Shown: piece by piece, positions 36,344 through 46,800 of the stretch | Layout of the letters: each line of letters starts with the position of its first letter | Position numbering within the stretch: position 1 is the first letter of the stretch | Assembly (NCBI GenBank): GCA_029880855.1 | Contig: JAOUNS010000010.1 | Location: 1-64,000, forward strand | Reading direction: 5' to 3' | DNA from: Gammaproteobacteria bacterium | GTDB lineage: Bacteria; Pseudomonadota; Gammaproteobacteria; UBA6429; Thiohalophilaceae | Length of the DNA: 64,000 nt | Position numbers and translations under genes: made by a program | Notes under the pieces: generated by a model | What the model was told of the DNA's origin: nothing | Database searches by the model: none | What the model saw: the letters and a program-made list of their open reading frames with translations, nothing else

Positions 36344-37678
36344 ATGTCTTTAGATAGCAAAGTGGTATGGACAGAAGGGATGTTCCTGAATCCCCAGCAT
36401 TTTCAGCAACAGGAACGTTATATTGAACGCTACGTGGACGGTAAATGTTCCGCCTACGGTGCTTATGGCTGGGGTTTGCATGATATTGAGATAGACAGTC
36501 AGTTGCTTAAACTTGGCAAAATATCTATCGAACATGCCCGCGGTGTATTTCCTGACGGTACGCCGTTTAGTTTCCCCGATCTGGATGAGCCGCCGCCAGT
36601 CCTGGATGTGCCGGAAAATGTACACGACTGTATCGTCTATTTGGCGATTCCGGTACGTCGGCCCGGTGCGGTGGATGTGTTGCCGGAGCGTGAGGCGCAG
36701 GGGCTGGCGCGTTATTACACCATGGAACAACAGATCCGCGATGTCACCCTTGAAGGCAGTGACAATATTCCAATCCATGTCGGAAAATTGCGCATGCGGT
36801 TGCTGTTGCAAACCGATGATCTCAGCGGTTATGCCTGCATTGGCGCATTACGTATTACCGAATCGCGTGAAGACAAGAACGTACTGATTGATGATTCCTA
36901 TATCCCGACTTGTCTGGATTGCTCTGTGTCGCCCAGATTGAGTGGATTTCTTGCTGAACTGGTCGGCTTGCTGCATCACCGCGGCGAGGCAATTGCGGGA
37001 AGACTGGCTGACGTCAACCGGGGTGGCAGTGCGGAAGTGGCTGATTACATGATGTTGCAGATGATCAACCGTCTTGAGCCGCTGAGCAATCATCTGTTAC
37101 AGATGCAGGGTCTGCACCCGATTGTGCTGTACAGTGAAACTGTACAGATGGCAGGGGAGCTTGCCACCTTTGTCAGCAAGAACAAACGACCTCCACAGTT
37201 CCCTGCCTATTTGCATCATGACTTACAGGCTACATTCGTGCCCGTTATCGCCGCAATCAGGCAGAATCTGAGTATGGTATATGAGACGACCGCCACTTCA
37301 CTTTCGCTGGTCGAAAAGAAATACGGGATTCGCGTTGCGCAGATTCCGGATCGTTCACTGCTGGGTACCGCCATGTTTGTTCTGGCGGTCAGAGCGGATA
37401 TGCCGGAAAGTACCTTGCGATCCCATTTGCCGGGCCAAATCAAAATCGGTCCGGTGGAGCGCATCAGGCAGCTGGTAAATGCCGCGATGCCGGGTATTCC
37501 TATCAAATCGCTGGCCGTTGCGCCAAGGCAAATTCCCTATCATTCCGGGTACTGCTATTTCGAATTGGAAAGGAAGAGCGATTTTTGGAAAGAACTGGCT
37601 CAGTCAGGTGGTTTCGCCATGCATATTGGTGGCGACTTCCCGGGTTTAGAGATTGAGTTCTGGGCGATCCGTCAATAA
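36344..37678 (+). CDS. tssK: TssK, baseplate-to-membrane connector
   Basis: 444 aa, standard length. It starts with VVWTEGMFLNPQHFQQQERY, the TssK hallmark, and ends with the receptor-like C-terminal domain (YCYFELERKSDFWKELAQSG). The trimer links the baseplate to TssL and TssM. GCAAGGCAAGAG precedes the ATG. The 110-base gap to tssJ is the largest inside this operon's structural part. Confidence 0.97.
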   Translation: MSLDSKVVWTEGMFLNPQHFQQQERYIERYVDGKCSAYGAYGWGLHDIEIDSQLLKLGKISIEHARGVFPDGTPFSFPDLDEPPPVLDVPENVHDCIVYLAIPVRRPGAVDVLPEREAQGLARYYTMEQQIRDVTLEGSDNIPIHVGKLRMRLLLQTDDLSGYACIGALRITESREDKNVLIDDSYIPTCLDCSVSPRLSGFLAELVGLLHHRGEAIAGRLADVNRGGSAEVADYMMLQMINRLEPLSNHLLQMQGLHPIVLYSETVQMAGELATFVSKNKRPPQFPAYLHHDLQATFVPVIAAIRQNLSMVYETTATSLSLVEKKYGIRVAQIPDRSLLGTAMFVLAVRADMPESTLRSHLPGQIKIGPVERIRQLVNAAMPGIPIKSLAVAPRQIPYHSGYCYFELERKSDFWKELAQSGGFAMHIGGDFPGLEIEFWAIRQ

Positions 37679-37697
37679 TTGTATCAAGGAGAAAGCA

Positions 37698-38657
37698 ATG
37701 TCAGACAATAAGGACAAGACGGTATTTCGTCAGCCCTCGAATAAGGGTGACAGCACCGTAGTGCGACCAATGCCGGGCGGACGCGGAACGCGCGGCGGTG
37801 CACCGACAATTTCGCCGTATATCCAGCAACCATCCGCCGCCCAGCAACAACCGCCGCAACAACCGGCGGGCAGAGCAGGCTATCAACCCATGGATGCTCA
37901 AGCGGGCCAGTTCAGGACAACACTGGGTCTGAATCCGCTGGTCAATGCCGCCTCCATGTTGCTGGCGGTATATGAAAAAACCCGTCATTCGGTCAGCCAT
38001 CCTGATGTGAGCGGATTGCACCAGCGGCTGGTCGGTGAAATCAAGGCATTTGAATCCAAAGCGCAAATGCAGAATATAAAGCCCGAAATTGTGCTGGCCG
38101 CACGCTATATTCTTTGCAGCATCCTGGACGAAGCCGTGCTGAATACACCCTGGGGCGCAGAAAGCGCCTGGACGACCCGCACGCTGCTCAGTGTTTTCCA
38201 TAACGAAACAGCAGGCGGGGAAAAGTTTTTCCTCATCCTGGATCGGATGCGACAGATGCCGGGTGAAAATATCGATATTCTGGAACTGATGTATCTGTGC
38301 CTGAGCCTGGGTTTTGAGGGTAAATACCGGGTGATTCATCGCGGCAAGGAAAAACTGGAACAGATGCGCGACGAACTGTTTGCCCTTATTCGTAATTTCC
38401 GTGGCGAGTATGAAAGGGCCTTGTCTCCAAACTGGCAGGGTCTGGGTAACGTAAAACGGTCACTGACACAATTCGTACCCATGTGGGTGGTAGCCAGTGT
38501 CATTGGCGGTTTAATGCTGTTGAGCTATTCCGGTTTCCGCTACTGGCTTTATCTCTCCTCTGAAACGGTTGTGAAACAACTGAGCGAGATTGCTGAAAAC
38601 AAGAAAAACACGACCAGCAGTACACGCAAGTTCAAGTCTGTGGAACAATTTGAGTAA
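37698..38657 (+). CDS. tssL: TssL (DotU/IcmH type) with phospho-site-like N-terminus
   Basis: 319 aa from ATG 37698, chosen because AAGGAGAA lies just upstream; a frame-open start at 37653 lies inside tssK. The cytoplasmic DotU domain spans about 75-250 (LGLNPLVNAASMLLAVYEKT, ILDEAVLNTPWG, FLILDRMRQMPGENIDILEL, LGFEGKYR). One C-terminal membrane helix follows at about 263-290. There is no OmpA-like peptidoglycan domain. The disordered, Gln/Pro-rich N-terminus carries DKTVFR (Thr8) and DSTVVR (Thr20), which match the DxTVMR repeats in PpkA. In Agrobacterium, TssL is phosphorylated by PpkA near its N-terminus and then bound by Fha; the same may hold here. Confidence 0.95.
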   Translation: MSDNKDKTVFRQPSNKGDSTVVRPMPGGRGTRGGAPTISPYIQQPSAAQQQPPQQPAGRAGYQPMDAQAGQFRTTLGLNPLVNAASMLLAVYEKTRHSVSHPDVSGLHQRLVGEIKAFESKAQMQNIKPEIVLAARYILCSILDEAVLNTPWGAESAWTTRTLLSVFHNETAGGEKFFLILDRMRQMPGENIDILELMYLCLSLGFEGKYRVIHRGKEKLEQMRDELFALIRNFRGEYERALSPNWQGLGNVKRSLTQFVPMWVVASVIGGLMLLSYSGFRYWLYLSSETVVKQLSEIAENKKNTTSSTRKFKSVEQFE

Positions 38658-38671
38658 GGGCGGGGATAAAA

Positions 38672-41600
38672 ATGAAAAAGATAGTTGAATTTCTCAAGAA
38701 CCCGCTGGTTATTGCCATTATCGGCCTGATCGCACTCTCGCTGCTGATCTGGTTTGCGGGTCCAAGCATCAAGTTTGGTGAAAATAATTCTGCACCGCTG
38801 GGCAGTCCGATGGCGCGCCTGGTACTGATCATCATGGTGTTGATGATCTGGGGTATGCACACCCTGTGGAAAAAATTGCAGGAAAAGAAGCACAATGCGG
38901 AGTTGGTGGATGACCTGCAGGAAAATCAGGCCGGCCAGGCGCGTGACCACACCTCCAGCCAGAGTGCAGAAGAGATCCAGGTTATCAACGAACGCTTTAC
39001 CCAGGCGTTGTCAACGCTCAAACGTCTGAAGTTCAAGGGCAAGGGGCAGAACAAGGCACTCTATGAATTGCCCTGGTATATCATTATCGGGCCGCCCGGT
39101 TCAGGTAAGACAACCGCGTTGATTAATTCCAGTTTGAATTTTCCCCTCGCTGAACAGTTCGGCAAGGGCGCCTTGCAGGGCGTGGGCGGTACGCGAAATT
39201 GTGACTGGTGGTTTACCAATGAAGCGGTTCTAATTGACACTGCAGGCAGATATACCACACAGGACAGCCACAAGGTGGTGGACAGTTCCGCCTGGGAAGG
39301 TTTCCTTGGTTTGCTGAAGCGCAATCGTCGTCGTCGACCTATCAATGGTGCGATCATCGCCATCAGTTTGCTCGATCTGTTATCGCAGACAGAAGAAGAG
39401 CGCGTGATGCACGCCAAGACAATTCGTACGCGTATCGACGAGTTGATGGAAAAGTTGGAGATTCGTTTTCCGATCTATCTGATGTTTACCAAGACTGACC
39501 TGTTGTCCGGCTTCAGTGAATTTTTTGAAGACATGAGCAAGGATGATCGGGAGCAGGTCTGGGGTGTGTCCTTGCCGGATGCACCGCATGAATCACAAAG
39601 CCCTGATTTTGATTTTCTTGGCGCTGAATATGAAAGACTGGTCTCGCGTTTGTTTGAACGAGTGCTGTTCCGGGTCAACCAGGAGCGCGATCCCAAGCGT
39701 CGCGGGCTGATCCAGGGCTTCCCGCAGCAAATGGAGAATCTGCGACCGATCGCCGAAAATTTTGTGCGTCAGACGTTTGTTAAAAATCGCTATCGGTATC
39801 AGCCGTATCTGCGCGGTGTTTACTTTACCAGTGGTACCCAGGACGGTACGCCGATCGATCGCCTGATGTCCTCAGTCTCGGCAAACTTCGGATTTTCCCG
39901 GGATCTGGTTCAGGCCGCACATTCACAAGGCAAGAGTTTCTTCCTCGGGCAATTGTTCAAAAGTGTTATCTTCCCGGAAGCGGAACTGGTTGGTTCCAAC
40001 CGCAAGTATGAAACGATCCTGCTTTGGTCACAGCGGGCCGCCTACGCGGGCATGGTTGGTTTCGCCATCCTCCTGTTCTTTGTTTGGGCAGGCAGTGTCA
40101 CCCAGCACAAGATCTATATGGCGAAGGTTGAGGAATTTATTGCCGAGTACAAGGCGGAGAGCCGCCGTGTCAGTGACTGGGACCGGGATCTGCGCGCTAT
40201 TCTTAAACCGCTGAATGCACTGGGCAAGGCCAGTGTGGTTTATAACCAGGAACAACATCCCTGGTTATCCGGTATGGGACTGTATGACAGCAATGTGGAT
40301 AATGCAGCAGACCGTGCTTATGAAAAACAACTGGAGAAGTTACTATTGCCCAAGCTATTGCTGTATCTCGAAACTACGCTGGGCAAGGGTGATCAGGGCG
40401 GGGATTTGTACAGTACCTTCAAGACCTACATGATGTTCCATAAGCTTAAGCATATGGATAAAAAGCAGGTCATGGACTGGTTCAGCGCCAACTGGGAAGA
40501 AAACATGCGTGGCGAAGCCAAAAAACGCACGCAACTCTTGTTGCACCTTGGCTCTCTGTTGAATGCCGATCTTACCCCGGCCGATGTCAATCCGCGTGTG
40601 GTGCAAAATACCCGAATCCGGCTCAAACAGGTTCCTGTTGCGCAGCGTGTCTACAGCCGGATCAGGTCAAAGGCGGAAAACGCGCAAAAAGTCGATTTGC
40701 TGAATATGTTCGGTGAGAGTGTCCGATCAAGCTTCCGGGTCGATGAGCGAGTACATGGTGTGCTGGCCACCCCGTTTATGTTTACCCGGGAAGGCTACAA
40801 CCTGATCAAGGATAATTTTACGCCGGATTCTCCCATGATTGCCGATACCGTCAATGAGAAATGGGTGTTATCTGATGATGAATCGTCCAAGCTTGATTAC
40901 GGTGAAGGCGACATTAAGCAGATCAGCGCGAAGGTCAAGGATCTGTATATGAGCGATTACCTGCGGCATTGGGAAACGGTCTATACCAATTTGGCCGTCG
41001 TACCGTTTACGGATTTGCGCCATGCCAATGAGGTGTTGAGCAGTTTCGCCGACCAGGTGTATTCACCATTGCTGGGCATACTCAAGACGGGCAAGGAGAA
41101 TACCACCTTGTCGAATCAAATGGCGGCTGATTTCGCTGAGGATAACAAGGAAGGGAATAAGGGCAAGTTTGCCCAGACACTGGCCTCGGTGTCCAAGATG
41201 ACCGTGGTCGATAAACAGTTCCGCAATGTGAACCTGCTGTTGCGTGAAACGGCGAGCAAGCCTGCTGCGATCAATGCGGTAATGGACAGAATTCGCCAAT
41301 TACAATCCTTTGTCTATGAAATCAGTGTGGCGCCGGATCCCGGCAAGATGGCTTTTGATACCGCCAAGGCCAGATACCAAAGCGGCGCAGGCAACGCGAT
41401 TACATCGTTAAAAGCCTTCTCGAGAACGACGCCACGTCCGGTGCAAAACTGGCTGGATGCCCTGTCTGACGAGACCTGGAAAGTGGTGTTGGCCAGTGCG
41501 CATCAGCATGTGAATACTCAATGGCGCAATATGGTCTATACACCTTACAGCAGGGCGCTGGCAGGTCGTTATCCCATTAACCGTTCAGCTTCCGATGAAC

Positions 41601-42253
41601 TTGCCTTGTTTGATTTCAGCGCATTTTTCAAACCGGGCGGCACGATGGATGTATTTTATCTGGAGTATCTCAAGCCGTTTGTAAACACAACGGGCGGTTG
41701 GTCCAATCGGGTGATTGACAGTCACAGTCTTGGCTTGTCCAGTGGCGCGATTGCCCAGGTATATCGTGCGCAGAAGATTAAAGACATCTTCTTCCGCGGT
41801 AATCCTGAAATTCCCGGTCTTACCTTTGAATTAAGACCGTTTACCTTCCAAAAGAGTGATGCCTGCTTCGCCCTGGAAGTCGGTAAGGATAATGTGCGTT
41901 ACTGCCATGGTCCGAAACTCTGGAATACAGTCAAATGGTCAGGTGAAGACGAGAACAATCGGGCCAGGGTGATCTTTACGGATCTGCAGGAACGGCAACA
42001 CCCCAAATCTTTCGATGGACCATGGGCCTGGTTCAGAGTGCTGGATAACTCATCAGTGATACCAACCAGAAAATCAAACGTCTTTCTGGTCACATTTAAC
42101 GTTGATGAAAAATCCTATGCATCTGATCGTCCCGGCGCAAGCAGTAACCGGGTGATCAAGCATGAGATTAAGTACGAACTGAAGGCCAAGAGTGTGGATA
42201 ATCCGTTCAAGGACAACCTGCTCAGCTCATTCAGGGTTCCCGAGGGTATATAG
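38672..42253 (+). CDS. tssM: TssM (IcmF) inner-membrane protein
   Basis: 1193 aa, standard length. Two N-terminal membrane helices (about 10-30 and 48-66) precede a cytoplasmic NTPase domain with Walker A GPPGSGKTTAL near residue 139 and DTAGRY downstream. A third membrane helix lies near 455-475. The large periplasmic part (about 480-1193) ends with the beta domain that contacts TssJ. The intact Walker A suggests an NTP-binding TssM. It starts 14 bases after tssL and is followed by tagF after 2 bases. Confidence 0.97.
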   Translation: MKKIVEFLKNPLVIAIIGLIALSLLIWFAGPSIKFGENNSAPLGSPMARLVLIIMVLMIWGMHTLWKKLQEKKHNAELVDDLQENQAGQARDHTSSQSAEEIQVINERFTQALSTLKRLKFKGKGQNKALYELPWYIIIGPPGSGKTTALINSSLNFPLAEQFGKGALQGVGGTRNCDWWFTNEAVLIDTAGRYTTQDSHKVVDSSAWEGFLGLLKRNRRRRPINGAIIAISLLDLLSQTEEERVMHAKTIRTRIDELMEKLEIRFPIYLMFTKTDLLSGFSEFFEDMSKDDREQVWGVSLPDAPHESQSPDFDFLGAEYERLVSRLFERVLFRVNQERDPKRRGLIQGFPQQMENLRPIAENFVRQTFVKNRYRYQPYLRGVYFTSGTQDGTPIDRLMSSVSANFGFSRDLVQAAHSQGKSFFLGQLFKSVIFPEAELVGSNRKYETILLWSQRAAYAGMVGFAILLFFVWAGSVTQHKIYMAKVEEFIAEYKAESRRVSDWDRDLRAILKPLNALGKASVVYNQEQHPWLSGMGLYDSNVDNAADRAYEKQLEKLLLPKLLLYLETTLGKGDQGGDLYSTFKTYMMFHKLKHMDKKQVMDWFSANWEENMRGEAKKRTQLLLHLGSLLNADLTPADVNPRVVQNTRIRLKQVPVAQRVYSRIRSKAENAQKVDLLNMFGESVRSSFRVDERVHGVLATPFMFTREGYNLIKDNFTPDSPMIADTVNEKWVLSDDESSKLDYGEGDIKQISAKVKDLYMSDYLRHWETVYTNLAVVPFTDLRHANEVLSSFADQVYSPLLGILKTGKENTTLSNQMAADFAEDNKEGNKGKFAQTLASVSKMTVVDKQFRNVNLLLRETASKPAAINAVMDRIRQLQSFVYEISVAPDPGKMAFDTAKARYQSGAGNAITSLKAFSRTTPRPVQNWLDALSDETWKVVLASAHQHVNTQWRNMVYTPYSRALAGRYPINRSASDELALFDFSAFFKPGGTMDVFYLEYLKPFVNTTGGWSNRVIDSHSLGLSSGAIAQVYRAQKIKDIFFRGNPEIPGLTFELRPFTFQKSDACFALEVGKDNVRYCHGPKLWNTVKWSGEDENNRARVIFTDLQERQHPKSFDGPWAWFRVLDNSSVIPTRKSNVFLVTFNVDEKSYASDRPGASSNRVIKHEIKYELKAKSVDNPFKDNLLSSFRVPEGI

Positions 42254-42255
42254 CG

Positions 42256-43002
42256 ATGAATGAACGTATCGAGGTGGGTGTGTTCGGGAAATTGCCTGCC
42301 CATGGCGATTTTGTGCAGCGTAATTTATCGCCGGTATTTATCGCCGGTCTGGATGAGTGGATGCAGCATTATATCGCCGGTTCTCGTGAACAGATGGGCG
42401 CAGAATGGCTGGATATTTATCTCACCAGCCCGATCTGGCGTTTTGCTTTTTCGCCGGGTGTGATCGACGAGAATTGCTGGGCCGGAATCATGATGCCGAG
42501 TGTTGATCGTGTCGGGCGCTATTACCCTTTTTCTGTTGTCGTGAAACTGCCGGCAGACAGTAACCCGATGGAATTCATCACTACGCAGACCGGTTGGTAT
42601 GAGAAAATTGAGGGGCTGGCGCTGGATGCGCTCGGTGATGAGCTGCATATTGACGAGATAACCGAACAGCTGAATCAGATCGAACTGGAAATTATGTCGG
42701 ATTATCACAACACCGGGCAGGTGCTGAACGGGAATAATTTTCAGGTAAATATGTGCTATGAAGAGCAATTACCTGTCTCTGTCTACCCTTATTTACTGGA
42801 TTCCATCCTGGTTAAGACCTTTAATAGTTATAGTGTCTGGACGACACAGGGGTCAGAGCGTATTGAACCCTGTCTGTTCAGTGTGCAGGGACTGCCGCCG
42901 GTGAGCGGCGTCTCCGCCATGATGGATGGACTTTGGACACAATGGGGTTGGCAACAACCTTATGTGGTTAATGAAATTTCATATCCGGAAGCAATTGCAT
43001 GA
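42256..43002 (+). CDS. tagF: TagF, T6SS post-translational regulator
   Basis: 248 aa. The N-terminus GVFGKLPAHGDFVQRNL and the following AGLDEWMQHYI, SPIWRFAFSPGVI and GIMMPSVDRVGRYYPFSVV blocks define the TagF/ImpM family. In Pseudomonas, TagF represses T6SS assembly in parallel with the threonine phosphorylation pathway, in part through Fha. Here it is a separate gene, not fused to PppA as in Agrobacterium. It overlaps pppA by 4 bases (ATGA), so the two are coupled. Confidence 0.94.
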   Translation: MNERIEVGVFGKLPAHGDFVQRNLSPVFIAGLDEWMQHYIAGSREQMGAEWLDIYLTSPIWRFAFSPGVIDENCWAGIMMPSVDRVGRYYPFSVVVKLPADSNPMEFITTQTGWYEKIEGLALDALGDELHIDEITEQLNQIELEIMSDYHNTGQVLNGNNFQVNMCYEEQLPVSVYPYLLDSILVKTFNSYSVWTTQGSERIEPCLFSVQGLPPVSGVSAMMDGLWTQWGWQQPYVVNEISYPEAIA

Positions 43003-43760
43003 ATGATATTACGGTCCGTCGACCGGTTTACTGGCATAGTTACTCTGAATCGAATGTCGGTACGGTGAGAGAGATAAACGAAGACTCTGTTATGTCGAAC
43101 CCGGAATCCGGACTGTGGGCGGTTGCTGACGGTATGGGCGGCTATGAGGCAGGTAATGTGGCGAGCAACATGATCGCACAGACCCTGCAGTCAGTCGGTA
43201 AACAAAAATTGCTCAGTGATTTTGTCACCTCGGTTGAGGACAAATTGCTTGATGTCAATCAGCGCATTCTTGAATATGCCGAGATCATGCTCGATGGACG
43301 CACCCTTGGCAGTACGGTAGTCAGCCTGTTAATCAAGGGACAGGTCGGTATCTGCATGTGGGTCGGTGATTCGCGCTTGTATTTGTTGCGTAACAATGAA
43401 CTGATCCAGTTATCACGCGATCACAGCCGGGTTGAGGAGTTGTTGCAGCAGGGCTTGATTACCGAGGAAGAGGCGCAGAACCATCCTGATTCCAATGTCA
43501 TAACCCGTGCGATAGGAATAGGTGATGAGTTATGTGTGGACGTCAACGTTTTTAACGTGCAACTGGGTGATGTTTTTTTACTATGCAGTGACGGCCTGTA
43601 TAACGCTGTCAATGAACATGAAATCATGAATCAAATGGGGAACGGAACGGCGGAGCAGGGCGTAAGCAGCCTGATTGCCACCGCTCTGCAAAACGGTGCG
43701 TCGGATAATGTCTCCATTATTATTGTAAAAGGATTGCGGGAACAAAGTGGCTCATTCTGA
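42999..43760 (+). CDS. pppA: PppA, PP2C-type Ser/Thr phosphatase
   Basis: 253 aa. PP2C metal-binding motifs are complete: REINEDSV near residue 26, AVADGMGGYEAGNVA near 44, GSTVVSLL, WVGDSRLYLL, and the late Asp motifs SDGLYNAV and GASDNVSIIIV. It should dephosphorylate PpkA targets such as TssL or TagH and switch T6SS off. It lies between tagF (4-base overlap) and ppkA (51 bases), the usual regulatory cassette. Confidence 0.95.
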   Translation: MNDITVRRPVYWHSYSESNVGTVREINEDSVMSNPESGLWAVADGMGGYEAGNVASNMIAQTLQSVGKQKLLSDFVTSVEDKLLDVNQRILEYAEIMLDGRTLGSTVVSLLIKGQVGICMWVGDSRLYLLRNNELIQLSRDHSRVEELLQQGLITEEEAQNHPDSNVITRAIGIGDELCVDVNVFNVQLGDVFLLCSDGLYNAVNEHEIMNQMGNGTAEQGVSSLIATALQNGASDNVSIIIVKGLREQSGSF

Positions 43761-43811
43761 CAGTATGGCAGTGATGAGCAGGTATAATTCAGTAATATAC
43801 ATGGCAGTGAT

Positions 43812-46800
43812 ATGAAGCGTTCAGACAAGGACAAAAAGAATTTATTTGGTCTTACCGACGATGATGATCAGGAATTTGATCTGACCTCTCGCGACAGGAC
43901 TATCCAGTATGATCCGGATAAAACCCAGATCAATGCCACCGGTGGTGATTCCGGGTATGATTTGCACAATGACAAGACCCAGATGAACTGGCAAAGTCCG
44001 CAAAACCCGGCGCCCGGCAGCAATCAACCCGGCCGGCAGACCGGGCAAAATCCACTGTATGGCGACAATGTGCAAGATCGCGGGCTGGATTATCCCGGTT
44101 ACCCCAACCAGGATGCCACCGTCATGCGTGGTCAACCGACGCCGCAAAATCCCGATGCCACTGTCATGCGCGGGCAACCGCAAAATCCCGCCAACCCGCA
44201 GTATGGACATCCACAGAACCCAAATGCAGGACGTGGTCAGCCGACGCCCCAGAACCCGGATCCCACGGTGATGCGCGGGCAACCGCAAAATCCCGCCAAC
44301 CCGCAGTATGGACAACCACAGAACCCGAATGCAGGACGTGGTCAGCCGACGCCCCAGAACCCGGATCCCACTGTGATGCGCGGGCAACCGCAAAATCCCG
44401 CCAATCCACAGTATGGACAACCACAGAACCCGAACGCGGGACGTGGTCAACCGCACCCACAACACCCCAACACCGGCCGGATGGGGGGGCAGCCTCAGAA
44501 CCCTGATCCGACAGTGATGCGCGGCCAACAACCGCCGCAGCAGAATCCCGACGCAACCGTGATGCGTGGTCGTCCGCAGCAACCTGTTGATCAAACCAGG
44601 ATGCAGAACCAGCAACCGGGAATGGATCCAACTCGGGTGAATCCCGAGCATGGCCACGCTTCACGACCGGATGCCACCCTGATTGCGCCGCGCAAACCAG
44701 GGCCGCCCTCACGTCCGGCAGGCCCACAGACGCGCACCCACCATCAACAGCAGAACCGGCCCGCCGGCGGGCAGCCGATGCCCCTGGGACAGCAACCCGG
44801 TATGCCACCGATAACAGCGGCTTCGATTGCGCCAAACCAGCCAGGGGCACAGGGTGGCGGCAACCAGCCAAGAATCCTGAAGGGCCGATTCCTGTTGGAG
44901 CAGGTATTGGGTGTTGGTGGTATGGGTATTGTGTACAAGGCAAAAGACCGCCTGAAGATCGAGGCCAAGGATCGTGATCCCTATGTGGCGATCAAGGTTT
45001 TGAGTGAAGAGTTCAAATCCCACCCTGAATCATTTATTGCCCTGCAACGTGAATCACGTAAATCGCAACGCATGGCCCATCCAAACACGGTGAAGGTCTA
45101 CGACTTCGACCGTGATGGTGACATCGTATTTATGACGATGGAATACCTGGAGGGCAAGGACCTGGATAAATTGCTCCGACAATACAGCACCACCGGTCTG
45201 CCGCCTGATGATGCATGGCTGATTGTCGAAGGGATATGTTCAGCCCTGTCACATGCACACAAGGAAAACATCGTTCACTCGGACTTCAAGCCGGGTAACG
45301 TGTTTGTGACAACGACCGGTATTGCCAAGGTATTTGACTTCGGTATCGCACGGGCGGTGGCAAATGTGGACCGGAATGATGGCAAGGCAATCGATAAAAC
45401 AGTATTTGATGCAGGCAGTCTCGGTGCCTTGACACCGGCCTATGCCAGTCTGGAAATGTTGCAGGGCAAAACGCCTGACGTGCGTGATGATATCTATGCC
45501 CTGGGCTGTGTGATCTATGAATTATTTGCGGGAACCCATCCTTTCGGCAAAATGCCGGCAGACGAAGCTTTTAAGAAAGGCTTAAAACCGAAACGCATTG
45601 ATGGTATTACCAAGCGGCAGTGGCGGGCGGTGGAAAAATCACTGGCCTTTAAACGTGAAGACCGCATAGCTACTGTTGATGAACTGCACAAAGAACTGAC
45701 TGTCAAGTACAAACCCAGTTATGTGGTTGGTTTTGCCGGTGTCATTATCGTTGCGTTGCTGGCGGTGATTTTTTTCCTGTCCACCTCCAAGGGACCTGAA
45801 ATTGACGTAAACTCCATTCAGTTCCAGACAGAGTTCAATATCTATAAGCGCAATATTACTGCTCTGCTGGATAACCCGACATTCACTCTCGGCTGGGAAG
45901 ATGATGTGTGGGTTGAAGTGGAACGTGTCACCAAGTTTTTGCAAAACAATGAAAATGAATGGCTGGTGGAAACGCGAACCAAAATCTATCAGTTATATAT
46001 CAACAAAATCGCCGAGATCATGCGCGAAGAAAATTTGAGTCGCGCCAAGATACTGATTGAAAACGCCTATCGTTATACTGATGATACCCGTATGTTGGAT
46101 ATTGAGAAGCGTCGGCTGGCGGAGGCATTGAAACGTGCCGAGGAACTGAAGCAAAAACAGATTGCCCATCAGGTCAAGGAACAGCAGCAGAATAAAGAAA
46201 AATATAGTGAGTTTAATAAAGCTCTGTCTAACGTACAGGAAACACTCAAGTGCGCAGGACGCCTGGATATGCGTGATTTCGCCATCGCCATCGGCAAGCT
46301 CAGGGAAATTGATATGGGCAAATATGCCAAAATGGAAGACCAGTTGGTTGGTGAATTGGCGTCCTGTATCACGGAAGTGGGCAAGCGCAATCCTGAGAAC
46401 GCGACCGAGGCACGGAAATCAGCGCTGCGTCTTTTCAATTCGCATCCAACCCTGGTGAGACTCAAGATCACCGCCCGGGATGCCTGTGATATTTCTCTCG
46501 CCGGTCTGGGTTCGAGTGGTTCCCGTTCCATTTGCCGGGATAAAGTTCGCGGCTTTGGGCAAGGGCCGGCCATGGTGGTTATCCCCGGCGCAGGCAATAT
46601 CAAACCCTTCGCGATTGGTAAATTTGAGGTCTCGGTAGGGGAAATGAACCTGTTCTGTAAAACGAGCAAAATGTGCAATGTGATCACAGGTGTCGATAGT
46701 TCATATCCGGTAACCAATATCGATATCAAAGCCGCCAAAGAGTATCTGAAGTGGTTGAGTGACAAGACAGGACAGAAGTACCGCTTGCCATCTGACGATG

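Noticed and set aside
44166-44480. Possible CRISPR-like array
   Set aside because: Repeats are 105 bp, contiguous, in frame and without unique spacers, so they are coding tandem repeats.
44164-44943. 259-aa minus-strand frame over the ppkA repeats
   Set aside because: It mirrors the 105-bp repeats of ppkA and has no independent start signal or protein pattern.
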